Below, piece after piece: positions 23,641 to 36,359 of a DNA stretch of 64,000 nt (the first letter of the stretch is position 1; every line of letters begins with the position of its first letter). The position numbers and the translations under genes are program-made. This DNA is from Progne subis subis (taxonomy: Eukaryota; Chordata; Aves; Passeriformes; Hirundinidae): the NCBI GenBank assembly GCA_022316685.1, contig JAKJHU010000652.1, positions 1 through 64,000 on the forward strand. Reading direction: 5' to 3'. Under the pieces are notes generated by a model. The model saw only the letters and a list, made by a program, of their open reading frames with translations, was not told the DNA's origin and did not search any database.

Positions 23641-25690
23641 CTGAGGAAGGATTTCAACAGGTTTGACTACTGGAACATCAATGAGTCTCTCATCCTCTGA
23701 AAAACCTCAGATGTTCTTCAGATCACATGTGGGGTTCTTTTTTCTCATTGCATATTATGTATGAAATACTATGTTGAGGTGAAAAATACTATTCTTATCA
23801 TTCCACCAGTGTTATGTGACACAAAACACATTCTCTACATATGGATCCAGGTAACCTGTAAAGCAAAAGCAAATATGATAAAGAATCCAGCTGGAACGAC
23901 TTGTCTCTGCTCCCATCTGTCCCATCTCCTCTGGAGCTGGAGGTGCAGCCCTAGCACTTGGAAGGGCTCCAGGGGTCACAAGCTCAGCTCCCACACAGAG
24001 AACTCGTGGACCCTGGGGTGCTTTTCTTGGCCCCTGCACACTCACACAGGCTGAGATGGACACTGATGGTTTCTGTGGCAGGCTCTCTCAGCCCAGCCCA
24101 GCTCCCTCCAAGCTCTGCCAGCTGCCCTGAGCTCTTTGGCAGCACCAAGGGCCTCTCCCCAGCACAGCCCAGCCGGCTCTGGCCCCCACAGCTCTGCTCA
24201 GGGCAGGCTGCTCTGGGCAGGGGCCCACGGCCTCAGCCCCTCGCAAGGGCACAGCAGCAGCTGCAGCTCAGAGAGGGCTTCAGCCCCAGCCATGGGGGAA
24301 GGTGCCTGGCCAAGGGAAAAGGAGGCTCCCTGTGTGCCCTGCTCTCCTCTCCAGGACCATCCTGAGAGCTCTGCAGCCCCTGCTGCCATGCCATCTGCCC
24401 AGGCCAGCACAACAGCCCCGGCCTTGTGGCCCTCAGGAGCTGTTCCTGCTCCAAGCCCAGGGCCCATCCCAAAGCTGGGGCAGCCAGAAAGCTCTGCCCA
24501 TTTCTGTTCATTGTTGCTCGGATGAGAATGGATCCTCAGCCACTTAGAAGTTGCTGGTTGAATTTTACTTTTCCAGAGGCCTCTTCTTCCTTGAGTTCTT
24601 CAGTTGAGAAATCTGTTGACAATCGCTCATTAAAAATTTGTTCAAAAACACCAAAATTTGAAAAGCCCATGGGAGTGACTCAACTCTTCTAATCTTCTGT
24701 GGGTAATGAGACTGATTTCAGAAGTGTATTCAAAGTGAATATACTATACTAAAAACAATAAAGAAATAGTTCTTTTGTCCTGTTTAGGTTTCTTTTCCTG
24801 TTTATAGATTGATATCAGTGATCCCCAGTTGATATTGATCCCAGCACCTCCTAGTGCAGTCTGAATACATCTCAAAATCCAGACCCTTCATGGCTGACAA
24901 TCAATCACACTTTGTCCCTACCCCACCCCACCATTTCCTCATCCAGTCCTGGGACTCAGATCAGCTGAGGAAGTTTCTCTTCATTGCCAACAAACAAAAG
25001 TTGATCATGATGCTATTTTATACTCATCACAATTCTTCCCTCAGCTTTCTTGCAATGTCCCAGCTACATCCTCCATCCCCCATCCACCATCCACAAGGGA
25101 TTTCTGCTCAACACCAGTTTTCAACAAAGATGATAGATAGATATGAACAATCAAGGTGTTGTATCAGGATGCTCTGCCTGGACTGCAGGTCAAAACAGCT
25201 CCAACAGTGCCCTATGTGCAAAGCTTGCCAGTCATGGATGAAGAAGGGAGTCAGGCTTGCTTTTGGTGTTGAGAAATGTTGAAACCAGCCTGATTAATTT
25301 TATCTCTTCCCTCTCCTGGCTGAAGCTCCTCTCTTGCCTCTTCCATCCATTGTCTTTTTTCTCCCACCAGGCCCCCGGTGAAGAGCCTGGCTCTGTGTTC
25401 TCCATCACCTCCTTGGTGGCACTGCCAGGCTGGCATGAGGAGCCCCTCAGCCTTCCCTGCTCTGGGCTGGACAAGCCCAGCTCCCTCAGCCTCTGCTCAC
25501 AGTCAAAGGGCTCCAGCCCCACCTTGGGCCCTTCCCTAACCCTGCCTTCAGCTGCCAGACATCTTTCCTGCCCTGAGGAACCCAAGCCAGGCCAGAGTGA
25601 CCTGGATAATGCACGTCCTTGATGTCCTGGTCACACAGCCCAGCCCCTTGTCCCCATGTCAGGCTCTGGGGGTTGATTTGTGGAAGATCC
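23641..25690. other. No gene seen; AT-rich link and GC-rich block
   Basis: The stretch 23,641-23,930 is AT-rich and unassigned. The stretch 23,930-24,540 is a GC-rich block like those beside the OR genes, with frames to 135 codons but no domain. The stretch 24,540-25,680 is the direct repeat of 7,590-8,950, with extra unique sequence at 24,990-25,270. Confidence 0.5.
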
Positions 25691-25699
25691 ACTTCTCCA

Positions 25700-26325
25700 T
25701 CCACTACTGAAGGCCCCTGCCATGCTATAATGGCCCCTTGGTTCCAGTGGGTCCCAAAGTGTCAGAAGAGTCTCCATTGTTCCATGAGGGCCCCACAATG
25801 TCACTGTGGTCCCCTTGGTTCCACAAGGCTCCACAGTGTAACAATGATTCTTGGTTCCATGAGGTTCCTCAATCACAATGGGCTCCTTGGATCCTCAGTG
25901 TCACAATGGCCCCTTGGTTCCATGTGGCCACACTGTGTCACAGTGGCTCATGGTTCCATGTGGCCACACACATTAATAATGCACCCTTGGTTCCATGAGG
26001 TTCTGTACTGTACCATGGTCACCTTGGTTCTGTGAGGCTCCGCAGTTGTCACAATGGACCCATTGGTTCCACGAGGCCTTGCTGTGTCAGAAATGGCTCC
26101 TTGGTTCCAAGAGGTTTCTCATTGTCACAGTGGTTTCCTTGGGACTGCAGTATCACAGGGGACCATTGCTTTCATGTGGCCCCAAAGTGCCAAATGGATT
26201 TTAGTTCCACGAGGTTCTGCTGTGTCCAAATGGACCCTTTGTTCCATGAGTTTGCACAGTGTCACAGGAGACTCCTTGATTCTGTGAGGCCCCGCCATCA
26301 CCAAATATCTGAAATATCAGAATAA
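25700..26325 (+). repeat. About 42-bp degenerate tandem array, plus orientation
   Basis: About fourteen units of the TGTCACAATGG...TTCCATGAGG family. This is the mirror image of the array that starts at 20,950 and so belongs to the older inverted repeat. Confidence 0.8.
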
Positions 26326-27299
26326 GAGTCAACACTAATTTGCTGTTTAGGAGGGTATCCTTGATTCAGGCCTCAGATCTAGTGAGGGGTAACTCCTAAC
26401 CTTACATGAATATGTAATTCTACCAGGGGTGTTGCTTACATACAGTCACTCAATGTGTATTTATAGTTACACATTTCCACAAAAGCCACTGGAACTTCCC
26501 AGATTCACTCCTTGTTTTTTCTGTCACTACACTCTGGAGCCAGATGTCTTCTTTTTGTCTTCCAACCATCCTCACAAGAAAAGCATCCCCTTTATGTGAC
26601 TGGTTTCTCAGCTAAAACTTCACAAGCAGGGTAGAAATGGAATTACCCTTTTGGTATCAAGCCCAAAGCTTTGCAGAGGCAGGCAGGACGCAGAGCTGTC
26701 AGCAAGGAAGGGGCCAGCGAGGTGGGGCAGCCGGGGGATGACGACAGCCTGCAGGGACAGAGGCGCAGGGCATGGACACCGTAGGGACAGGCCTGGGCTG
26801 GAGAGGGCACAGGGATGGGCAGCAGCTGAAAGGCCCTGACACAGCCAACTCCTGCAGCACTTGGGCCATGGCTGCTGGCCCTGGGCCTGAGCCATGAGCA
26901 GGAGACAAGTGACCCTGGCAGGCCTGGGGCCTCATTGCCTCCTTGTCCCTGCTCAGCAGCCTGGCAGGGGCCGCCCCATGGTGCTGCCCTTGGCATTGCA
27001 CATCCCCACATTCTCAGTGTCCCGGGAAGAGCCTGAGCACTGAGGGAGGGACAGGATCTGCCTTGGCAGGGGCTGGGGCTCAGGCCTTGGCCCTTTGCAT
27101 TCCTGAAACACATGCAGGTTTGCTGAGCATCAGAAACACCTTTGCCTTGTTTGTCCCCACCTGTCATCACTGCCTGCAGTGTTCTGCTCTGACTGGAACC
27201 GGGGACACTTTCTCAGTCGTGTCCCTCAATGGGACCCATTTAACTTGGAGAAACTTCAGTGTTTCATTATTATTTGGAGTTCTTGAAAGTTGTTTGAAC

Positions 27300-29555
27300 A
27301 CTTTCAGGGACTGAGCCTGATGTAAACATCAAAAGCCCCAAGAAACTAATTAAAGTCCTTGTGCTGTGCCTGTGCTGCTGAGCTGGACCGAACTCCTGGC
27401 ACAGAGGCAGCTCATGCAATCAAGGAAAGCTTCAAAAAGACATTTCTCCTGAGCTCCTCTCCCAGCCCAGCAGGGCTGAGGGCACTACCTGCAGGTACCT
27501 AACAGGAGTGAAGCAGACAGAGGCTAAAGCAACATGAAGGATAATTCTGAGAATATTCACCGATAAATCTTCAAAAGTTTTTGAAAATTCTGAGCTCATT
27601 CATGGAGAAATCTTCACCACTCCTGACACAGTCAGTCTCTGGCTGCAGGGATCTCCTCAAGCTGACCCAGGACAGGACTGACATGACTGTAAGGATGGCT
27701 CCTGCTGCCCTTTCTGCTTTGGGGGAGGATGTGCTCCAGAGTGAGGCTGCCCTGGGCACCGTCAGAGGGACAGGGCAGGACGGCTCCTGCTGCCAGGGAC
27801 AGCTGCAGGGGCTGAAGCTGGGGCTGCAGCCAGGGGTGCCCAGGGCTGTTGTGCAGAGCAACTCCTGCAGCCCTGAGGGGCTCTTGGCCAGGCCAGGGTA
27901 TCTGCCACCTGCCAGGGGGCAGCTCTCAGCCTGCCTGGGAGCTCCCATGGATGGTGGAGGGGAGCTGTGGGAGCAAGGAGTGACTTCTGCCAGGGCAGGT
28001 CCTGCTGCTGTGGAGAGGGTGCTGTGTAGGCCAGGGCTGCTCAGAGCTCCAGCTCATGCCCAGGTCATTTCTGAGGGGATTTTTCATGAGCTCATTCAGG
28101 GCATGAGTTTCTCGCTTGAGTCTCTACGTTCCTCAATCTGTGCTCCCACTTTCCCCTGGCTCAGCTGGTGCAATGGAAACTCATCTGTGCAGGGCAGAAC
28201 AGGGACTGAGGCTCTTAAAACATGACACAATTTTTCCTGGGAACCTCAGCATGTACCTCCAGCTCCCCAGCCTCCAGATCCATGCAGCATCCCCTTTCCA
28301 TGGTGCCCAGGCCTGGGGGAGCTGTTCTTTAATCCCTGCAGCCCCGAGCAGCTGCAGGGCAGAGCTGGCCCATGGGCTGGGCTGGGCTCTGGCAGCACTG
28401 GCAGGGAAGGAGCCCGGGGCCACAGGAACAGCTCGGGCTGGGACAGCTCCAGCAGCAGAGGCGTGGGCAGGGAGGGAGGGAGGCAGTGCTGAGGGAAAGC
28501 CCTGCTGCAGGGGAGATGTGGCACCTGCCGGCCCTGCCCTGCAGGGCACACACTGCCCTGAGCAGCACAGCTCTTGTGTCCCCTCGCAGCCAGCACAGCC
28601 CTCAGCCCGGGGGCTCGGGGCCCTCAGTCCCCTCCTGGGCCGGCAGAGCAGCCCCAGAGATGAAGGGCATCTCTCCTGCCATGTGCCCATTCCCTGCTGA
28701 CCAGGGCCTGAGGGCCACTGTCCTGCACTGCTGCTGCCTGCCAGGGGCTGAGCAGGGCTGGGCAGGGAAAGGCTTTTCCTCAGGGCCCAGCTCTCTCTCT
28801 CCTTGCCTTGCCCAGGTGCTCCTGGCATTGCTGACGGGCTCTCTGGGAATGGCAGTTCCAGCTGCAGGCTCAGGCCCAGCCCTTGGGCTCCTCCTGTGCA
28901 GGCTGAGCACAGCAATGGGGTGTCCCAGCTCCCTCTGCCCGGGGAGCTCTGGGCAGGGCAGGCTGGGAATGAGCCGACTCTTCCTGACTTTGGGAAAGGC
29001 AGGAGCCACTTTGTGTGCCAGGGATCCCTCTGCTCTCAGCAGTGTCTCCTGGCTTTCCAGGGTAACACAGGAATGGAGCTCAGAAAGGTGCAAGTCCAGT
29101 GCAGCTGGGAACAGGAGAGAGGGACAGAGCAGCTCGCCTCAGTCTGCACTAAGGCTCAGACAATCCTCCTGCCTCACTGGACTCTCTGTTCTTCCCAGGT
29201 GCAGCAGAATCTCTGTTCTGCCTCCTGCCAATCACCATCCCTTCACTGTGGCAGCTCCGGTGCCTTAGGAGGAGATTCTTCATTCAAGTTCAATCACCAG
29301 GACTGGCCCCTGCCCTCACTGTTCCCCTGCACTGACTGGGGGTCAGGGCTGACTCCCCAGTGTCCTGCAGGACCAGGTGTGGCTCATTCCTGAGCATCTG
29401 GCAGCAGGGATACAGCAGACAAAGGTGAAGGAAAGTCTCCATGACATAGACAACGGGGAGGTGTTTAGTGACAGGAAATGGTCACTTGAGAAAGGGCTTT
29501 GTCTCTTCTATGCTAATTCTCCCCTAAAATGGCACTGTCTTTTTCCTGTGTCTGC
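27300..29555. other. OR upstream region in right arm; no gene seen
   Basis: GC-rich mirror of 13,445-15,740. It contains frames to 298 codons on the plus strand that are not conserved in the left arm. A pyrimidine tract with TCTGCAG (AG at 29,556-29,557) lies 23 bases before the OR start codon and would be the acceptor for a non-coding 5' exon, as usual for OR genes. Confidence 0.5.
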
Positions 29556-29580
29556 AGGTTGGGATTTCCAGAGACAGCAA

Positions 29581-30513
29581 ATGTCCAAACAGCAGCTCCA
29601 TCAGCCACTTCCTCCTGCTGCCATTGGCACACACGCGGCAGCTTGCAGCTCCTGCACTTCTGCCTCTTCCTGGGCATCTCCCTGGCTGCCCTCCTGGCCA
29701 ACGGCCTCATCATCAGCGCCGTAGCCTGCGGCCACCTCCTGCACACGCCATGTTCTTCTTCCTGCTCAACCTGGCCCTCACCGACCTGGGCTCCATCCTC
29801 ACCACTGTCCCCAAAGCCATGCACAATTCCCTCTGGGACACCAGGACCATCTCCTACACAGGTTGTGCTGTACAGCTGTTTCTGTTTGTGTTTTTCATTT
29901 CAGCAGAGTATTTCCTCCTGACCATCATGTGCTATGACCGCTACGTGTCCATCTGCAAACCCCTGCACTACGGGACCCTCCTGGGCAGCAGAGCTTGTGC
30001 CCACATGGCAGCAGCTGCCTGGGCCAGTGCCTTTCTCAATGCTCTGCTGTACACAGCCAATACATTTTTCCCTGCCCCTGTGTAAGGGCAATGCCCTGGG
30101 CCAGTTCTTCTGTGAAATCCCACACATCCTCACCTCGCTTGCTCCAAATCCAACCTCAGGGAACTTGGTCTTCTTGTGTGGTACCATCTTTAGTTTTTTG
30201 CTGTTTTTCTGTTCATAGTTTTCTCATATGTGCAGATCTTCAGGGTGGTTCTAAGGATCCCCTTCTGAGCAGGGAAGCACAAAGCTTTTCCACCTGCCTC
30301 CCTCACCTGGCCTGTGGTCTCCCTGTTTCTCAGCACTGGCACATTTGCCTACCTGAAGTCCCCCCTCTATCTCCTCCCCATCCCTGGATCTGTCCTGTCA
30401 GTTCTGTACTCAGTGGTGCCTCCAGCCCTGAACCCCTCATCTACAGCCTGAGGAACCAGGAGCTCAAGGCTGCAGTGTGGACACTGATCACTGGACAATT
30501 TCAGATACATTAA
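29581..30513 (+). pseudogene. Olfactory receptor pseudogene, OR14-type (right arm)
   Basis: Odorant GPCR related to the left-arm copy. ATG is at 29,581 and a stop (TAA, 30,511-30,513) follows a normal-length 933-base span. Visible are TM2 FFFLLNLALTDLGS, TM3 MCYDRYVSICKPLHY, a TM6-region FSTCLPHL and TM7 IYSLRNQELK. The frame is broken by at least six single-base changes relative to the left copy: an extra A near 29,588, an extra T near 29,642, a missing C near 29,750, an extra T near 30,067, a missing G near 30,137, and others around 30,270-30,440. The number of lesions makes the gene non-functional as written. Several lie in short homopolymers, so read errors are a serious alternative. Confidence 0.88.
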
Positions 30514-31461
30514 ACTGCTGCCAATTTCTGCAAATCACATGTAATTAAAGTAATTTTTGATACGTCTTGTTGGTCTCATTTGGGATGTTCTTTTTCTTTG
30601 TTTTACTTTTTTAATATTGTCTACAAAGAAGGATCATGGTTTGTTCCATTTTCTTTCTCTCCATCATTGCTGTGGCCCCAACCTGTATAAATAAGGAGCT
30701 GTGCTCTCAGTAGCTATAAATGAACTAAACGATCTCCCAGCAGAGATTCTCAATAGATCTCCCTTTTGTTCTCCTCTCTGGAGCTGCAGCAGCAATGTCT
30801 GTGTGCAGAGCTGGGGCAGATCAGTGCTGGCACAGCAGCTGTGCCCAGCAGCAGCAGCACTTGGTGTTGCCAGTGCTGCTCCCGGCCCTGCCCCGCTGCC
30901 CTCCTGGCCCTGGTGCTGCTGTAGGGCCTGAGTGCTCTCGGGGCCGGGCACAGTGCTGGGGGTGGCAGTGCCGGGGCTGCAGCAGGGACAGGCCATGGGC
31001 ACTGCTGGGGCAGCGCTGACGCCTCAGGCAGGGCCTGGGGGCTCCAGGCTCCTTGCCCAGGCTCTCTCCAGAACACGCCCAGGCCAATGCTCAGCAGAGA
31101 AAAGCCCCGTGAGCAGCCCCAGGGTGGCCGTGGGCAGGCTGGGGGCAAACAGCATCACACCATGGGAACGTCCCTTGGGGAGCAGGATCATCCTACAAGT
31201 GCTGCAGGAATTGTCTGCAGGCTCCTGCAGTGCCTCGGGCTGTTCCCTTGCCAGAGGCACCACAGGCCAGGGGGGCACATCTGGGCTGCTGTGTCTGGCT
31301 GTGGGGCTCCCTGTTCTGGGCAGTGAGGAGGGGCTGCAGAGGCTCTGCAGGACTGACAGGATGGGCTTTGGGGCTGTGAGGAGAAGCTGAGGGACCTGGG
31401 CTGCTGGACCTTCTGAGGAGGAGGCCCAGGGCTCATCCTGCAACTGCTCCAAGGGTGCTTT
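30514..31461. other. No gene seen; GC-rich block, mirror of 11,552-12,480
   Basis: About 250 AT-rich bases follow the OR stop. After them lies the GC-rich sequence matching the left arm. No supported coding region. Confidence 0.5.
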
Positions 31462-33258
31462 CAGAGAATCACAGAATCAGCAAGGTTGGAAAACACCTTG
31501 GAGATCATCAAGCCCAACCTGTGCCCTGATACCACGTTGTCTCTCCTGAGCCTCCTCTTCTTCAGGATAAACCAACAAGAGCTCCCTCAGCCTCTCCTCA
31601 CAGGACTTGTGTTCCAAGTCCTTCACCAGCCTTGTTGCCCTTCTCCGGACACGCTCCAGCCCCTCCATGTCCTTTAGAAATTGGGGGCCTAGAACTGGAC
31701 ACAGCACTCCAGGTGTGGCCTCACCAGTGCTGAGCACAGGGGAAGAATCACTGCCCTGCTCCTGCTGGCCACACCATTCCTGATCCAGGCCAGGTGTCAT
31801 TGGCCTTCTTGGCCACCTGGGCACACTGCTGGCTCATGTCCAGCCTGCTGTCCATCAGTGCCCCAGGTCCCTTTCTGCCTGGCGCTCTCCAGCCACTCTG
31901 TCCCCAGCCTGTAGCACTGCAGGGGTTGTTGTGGCCAAGGTGCAGGACCTGGTCCTTGGTCTTGTTAAACCTCCCAGTGTTGGATTTGGGCCCTGGATCC
32001 AGCCTGTCCAGGTCCCTGTGCAGAGCCCTCCTACCCTCCAGCAGATCCACACTCACACCCAGCTTGGTGTCATCTGCAAATTTGCTGATGGTGGACTCAG
32101 TCCCCTCATCCAGATCATCAATGCAGATATTGAAATCCACTCTGGCTGGGTCTGATCCCTCAGCCATCCTGTGGCTGCCCTGTGATGGCTCTCAAGGTGA
32201 TCTGTTCCAGAACCTGCTGGGCACTGAGGTCAGGCTGACAGGCCTGGAGTTCCCCAGATCCTCCTTCCAGCCCTTCTTGGGGATGGGCTCACATTGGCAC
32301 CTCCAGTCCTCTGGGACCTCCCTGCAGAGCCAGGACTGATGAGAAATGATGGAGAGCAGCTTGGTGAGCTCATCCACCAGCTGCCTCATCCCCTAGGATG
32401 GATCCCATCTGGTCCCACAGACACCTGTGAGCATCTGAGGGGCTCAGCAGATCACCAGCTGCTTCCTCCTGGATGACAGGGGGGCTGTTCTGCTCCCTGA
32501 GCCCATCTACCAGCTCAGGATAACACTTGTCCTGAGGACAACCTGTCTGATTGTTAAAAACTGAGGCAAAGAAGGGGTTAAGTACCTCCACATTTTCCTC
32601 ACCCTTGGTAACCATATCCCCCAATTAAGATTGGAGGTTGTCCTTACCCTTCATTTTGCCTTTAATGTATTTATAAAGATATTTTTATTGTCCTTCACAG
32701 AAGCGGCTCCTTTAAGACCTAATTGAGGTTTCACCTCTAATTTTCTTTCAGCATTACATAACAACATTCTTTAACATTTCCTGAATTGCCTGTCTAAGGG
32801 TGATGCACCCTCTTATTTTCCTCTGAGTTCCTGGAAAAATCTCCATGCCCAGCCAGGCCAGTCATTTTCATCGTGAGCTGACTTTTTTTGCATAGGGAAA
32901 GGCTGTTCCTGCTCCTTCAACATTTCTTTTTTGAAATGTGCCCATCCTGCCTGGACATCCTTGTTTTTAAGGGATTTTTTCCCTTAAGAAAAATCAGTAC
33001 TTTTTAAAATACTCCCTAATCTGCATCCTGAACTGGACAAAGTCTGCTCTCGATAAGGCCCATGTAGAAGATGTGCTGATGCCCCTCCTTCTTTCACAGA
33101 ATGTTTTAAAAACTCAATAATTTCATCGGCACTGTACCCCAAACAGCCTCTGATCACCACATCTCCCACCAGCCCTTCTCTGTGAACAGCAGGAGACAGA
33201 GCTTTCCTTGGCAGTGGCAAGAGAAGGAAACCTCCCCAAAGTGCAGCTCTCAGGTAAG
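31462..33258 (-). mobile_element. CR1 LINE, truncated, ORF2 remnants
   Basis: CR1 on the minus strand, homologous to 9,745-11,551. The 3' terminal short repeat (plus strand CAGAGAATCACAGAAT) is at 31,462. ORF2 remnants include the [10 protein letters not shown] piece near 32,090, the pre-RT region near 32,370-32,624 and the VHREGLVGDVV linker near 33,150. Stops and frame changes are frequent. The 5' side ends exactly where the ERV LTR starts. Confidence 0.85.
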
Positions 33259-33941
33259 TGTCTCGGTTGAAAAAAGACACGGGTCTGCTAAGGAGAGGCA
33301 GGCCTCTCCAGGAAAAATGAGGAATTTAAATCCTTCCCTCCGTGTTATTATAATTTGGAAGATTAAAAAAAAAAACTTTTCGGTCAGAGCTATGGGGAAA
33401 AGGAATAACAGTCCTTTACTAGTAAATATAACAGGACAGACAAACAACAACAGCACTTATAATAACAGTAAAACAGAACCAAGAACCCTGAGGGCAAACG
33501 GTGGAAAAGTCCATTGCTGATGGCTGCAAGCTGGAAGCGGTGGATTATCCTCAGCAGGCGGGGGGAGTGCCCGGCAGGTTAAAGTGGGCAGTGCCTGGAG
33601 AACCCGCCGCGGTTGGATCCCGGGCTGACCCGAAATCCAGCAGGGCAGCGAAGAAGAAACTCCGAATTCCTGGGCACTCCAACAGATGATGGAATTCCCA
33701 GGACCAGACTCCTCCATTAGCTGTGGACTCCAGGCAGCTACTCCATAGCCCGACCGTCCTCCCCGGGAAAACCGAGGAGAAGTGAGCCCACACCTTAGTT
33801 CTCCCAGGAGCCTTCTCCCTCCCCCAAAACCAAGTGATCAACTTCTTTTGTCAGGGTTAAGCACCGCTTAACTACCCCTACTTAAAAATCTAGCAACTCA
33901 TGGGGGGGAAAAATTCTACAGGAGAACTTAACCCCTCAACA
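33259..33941 (-). repeat. 3' LTR of the ERV
   Basis: 683 bases, TGTCTC...CAACA on the plus strand (TGTTGAGG...GAGACA on the coding strand). It is clearly homologous to 37,514-38,186 with scattered substitutions and small indels (for example A-run lengths and a missing CTC near 33,550). The difference implies some time since insertion. Confidence 0.88.
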
Positions 33942-33975
33942 TTATCCACCCCGAATTTTTCCCACCCTAACGTAT
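33942..33975 (-). other. Polypurine tract upstream of 3' LTR
   Basis: On the minus strand the bases just before the LTR include GGGTGGGAAAAATTCGGGG, a purine-rich tract in the position used to prime plus-strand DNA synthesis. Confidence 0.55.
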
Positions 33976-34049
33976 TATATTGAATTTAAACCTTTAAATA
34001 ATATACATATATATACATGTGAATATAAATACAGACACAATCACAGTAT

Positions 34050-36359
34050 TCACCGAAAACAAGGTCCCCTTGAGGTATGCAGCGGGTCTCTCCATCCTTT
34101 TGCATCACCCACCATGTGCAGCCAGGTCCCTGAGCAAAAACAACCCCAGGAGCGGGATTGTCTTTGCTGGAGGCAGAATTAATCCAAACAGTTTTTCCCA
34201 GCATTCCTCTCATGTGTACCACTGGAACCTTATCTCCATCTCTTGTTCTCAGGAGGCTCAGATTGGGCAGGGCCTGCTCGGTTGGTGGAACCTCGAGTGT
34301 TCACTAACCAGGTGGCCTTTGCTAAATTAATCTCCCAGTTCTTGAAAGTCCCCCCACCCAGAGCCTTCAAAGTGGTTTTAAGCAGGCCATTGCACCGTTC
34401 AAACTTTTCCCGGCTGCTGGCACATGATAAGGAATATAGTACACCCACTCAATGCCATGTTCTCTAGCCCAGGTGTTTATAAGGCTGTTCTTGAAATGAG
34501 TCCCGTTGTCAGACTCAATCCTCTCAGGGGTACCATGTCTCCACAGGATTGCTTTTCAAGGACCAGGATGGTGTTCCGGGCAGTAGCGTGAGGCACAGGG
34601 TAGGTCTCCAACCATCCAGTGGTGGCTTCCACCATGGTCAGCACATAGCGCTTGCCTTGGCGGGTTTGGGGAAGGGTGATGTAGTCAATCTGCCAGGCTT
34701 CCCCAGTACTTATACTTGGACCATCGCCCGCCATACCATAGGGGCTTCACCCGCTTGGCCTGTTTGATGGTAGCACACGTCTCACAGTCATGGATAACCT
34801 GAGAAATACTGTCCATGGTTAGATCCACCCCTCGGTCTCGTGCCCACTTATAGGTGCATCTCTGCCCTGGTGACCTGAGGCATCATGGGCCCATCGAGCT
34901 AGGAACAACTCTCCCTTGTGTTGCCAATCTAAGTCTATCTTTGACCACCTCTATCTTGCAGCTTGATCTACCTGCTCGTTGTTTCGGTGTTCCTCATTAG
35001 CCCGACTCTTGGGGACATGGGCATCTACATGGCAGACTTTGACAGGTAGCTTTTCTACCCGAGTGGCAATGTCCTTCCACTCAATCTGCAGCCCAGATTG
35101 GCTTTCCCCTACGCTGCCAATTGGCCTTTTTCCACCTGTCCAGCCAACCCCACAGAGCATTGGCCACCATCCACGAATCAGTAATAGAGGTAGAGCTTTG
35201 GCCACTTCTCTCTTTCAGCAATGGTCCAGGGCCAGTTGAACAGCTTTGAGTTCAGCAAGTTGGCTTGACCCACCTTCTCCTTCAGTGGCTTCTGCAACCT
35301 GTCGTGTGGGGCTCCATACGGCTGCTTTCCACTTCCGGTTCATCCCAACGATGCTGCAGGAACCATCAGTGAAAAGAGCATAGCGTGTTTCTTCTGCTGG
35401 CAGTTGGTTGTATGGTGGACCCTCTTCTGCACGTGTCACTTGTTCCTACTCCTCTTCATCTGTGAGACCAAAGTTTTCACCTTCCGGCCAGTTTGTAATT
35501 ATCTCCAAAATCCCAGGGCGATTTGGGTTTCCAATGCGGGCGCGCTGAGTGATGAGGGCAATCCATTTGCTCCACGTGGCGTCGGTGGCGTGATGAGTGG
35601 ATGGGAACCTTTCCTTTAAACATCTACCCCAGCACCGGTAGTCGAGGTGCCAGCAGGAGTTGTGCTTCTGTGCCAATCACCTCTGAGGCTGCTTGAACTC
35701 CTTCATAGGCAGCCAAGATTTTCTTCTCTGTTGGAGTGTAATTGGCTTCAGATCCTCTGTAGCTTTGGCTCCAGAATCCCAGTGGTCGGCCCCGAGTCTC
35801 CCCAGGCACCTTCTGCCAAAGGCTCCAGGACAGGCCATTGTTCCCGGCTGCTGAGTAGAGCACATTCTTCACATCTGGTCCCGTCCTGACTGGGCCAAGG
35901 GCCACTGCATGAGCGATCTCCTGCTTGATCTGGGCAAAAGCTTGTTTGCTGTTCAGGGCCCCAGTGGAAATCGTTCTTCTAGCGGGTGACCAGGTAGAGA
36001 GGGCTCACAATCTGGCTGTACTCAGGAATGTGCATCCTCCAGAAACCTATGGCGCCTAGGAAAGCTTGTGTTTCCTTCTTGCTGGTCGGTGGAGACATGC
36101 GGTGATCTTATTGATAACCTCAGTGGGAATCTGCCGCTGTCCATCTTGCCACTTTACTCCCAGGAACTGGAATCTCTCGGGCATGTCCCTTGACCTTGCT
36201 CTGCTTGATGGCAAAACAAGCTTTCAGGAGAATTTGGATGACCTTCTCTCCTTTCTCAAACACTTCCATTGCCGTGTTTCCCCACACAATGATGTCATCG
36301 ATATACTGTAGGTGCTCCTGCATTCTATCTCTGTGGACAAACCTCTCCCTCACATTCAT
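34050..36359 (-). pseudogene. Retroviral pol remnant: RT, RNase H, integrase
   Basis: On the minus strand the RT palm motif YIDD is at about 36,294-36,305. After it come the RT thumb/connection (to about 35,450), RNase H beginning with the DGSC motif near 35,367, and then integrase. The integrase shows a zinc-binding Cys pair (CETC type) near 34,780, a first catalytic Asp in a QIDYIT context near 34,690, a second in an SDNGTHF context near 34,510 and a C-terminal segment to about 34,050. The frame changes at least four times and there are stops, so no enzyme can be made. The RT N-terminal half is absent. Lineage is not settled: the primer site suggests an ERV-K-type primer, but pol could be ERV-L-like. 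Confidence 0.82.

Larger units (their letters stand above)
26640..33258. repeat. Right arm of large inverted duplication
   Basis: Reverse-complement counterpart of 9,745-16,310, with the OR gene now on the plus strand and the CR1 on the minus strand. Its outer end is cut off by the LTR that begins at 33,259. Compared with the left arm it carries more single-base indels, several of them in homopolymers. Confidence 0.88.

Noticed and set aside
16444..26638. A CRISPR-like array in the spacer
   Set aside because: The repeats are degenerate, have no unique spacers and sit in a vertebrate genome context; they are tandem satellites.
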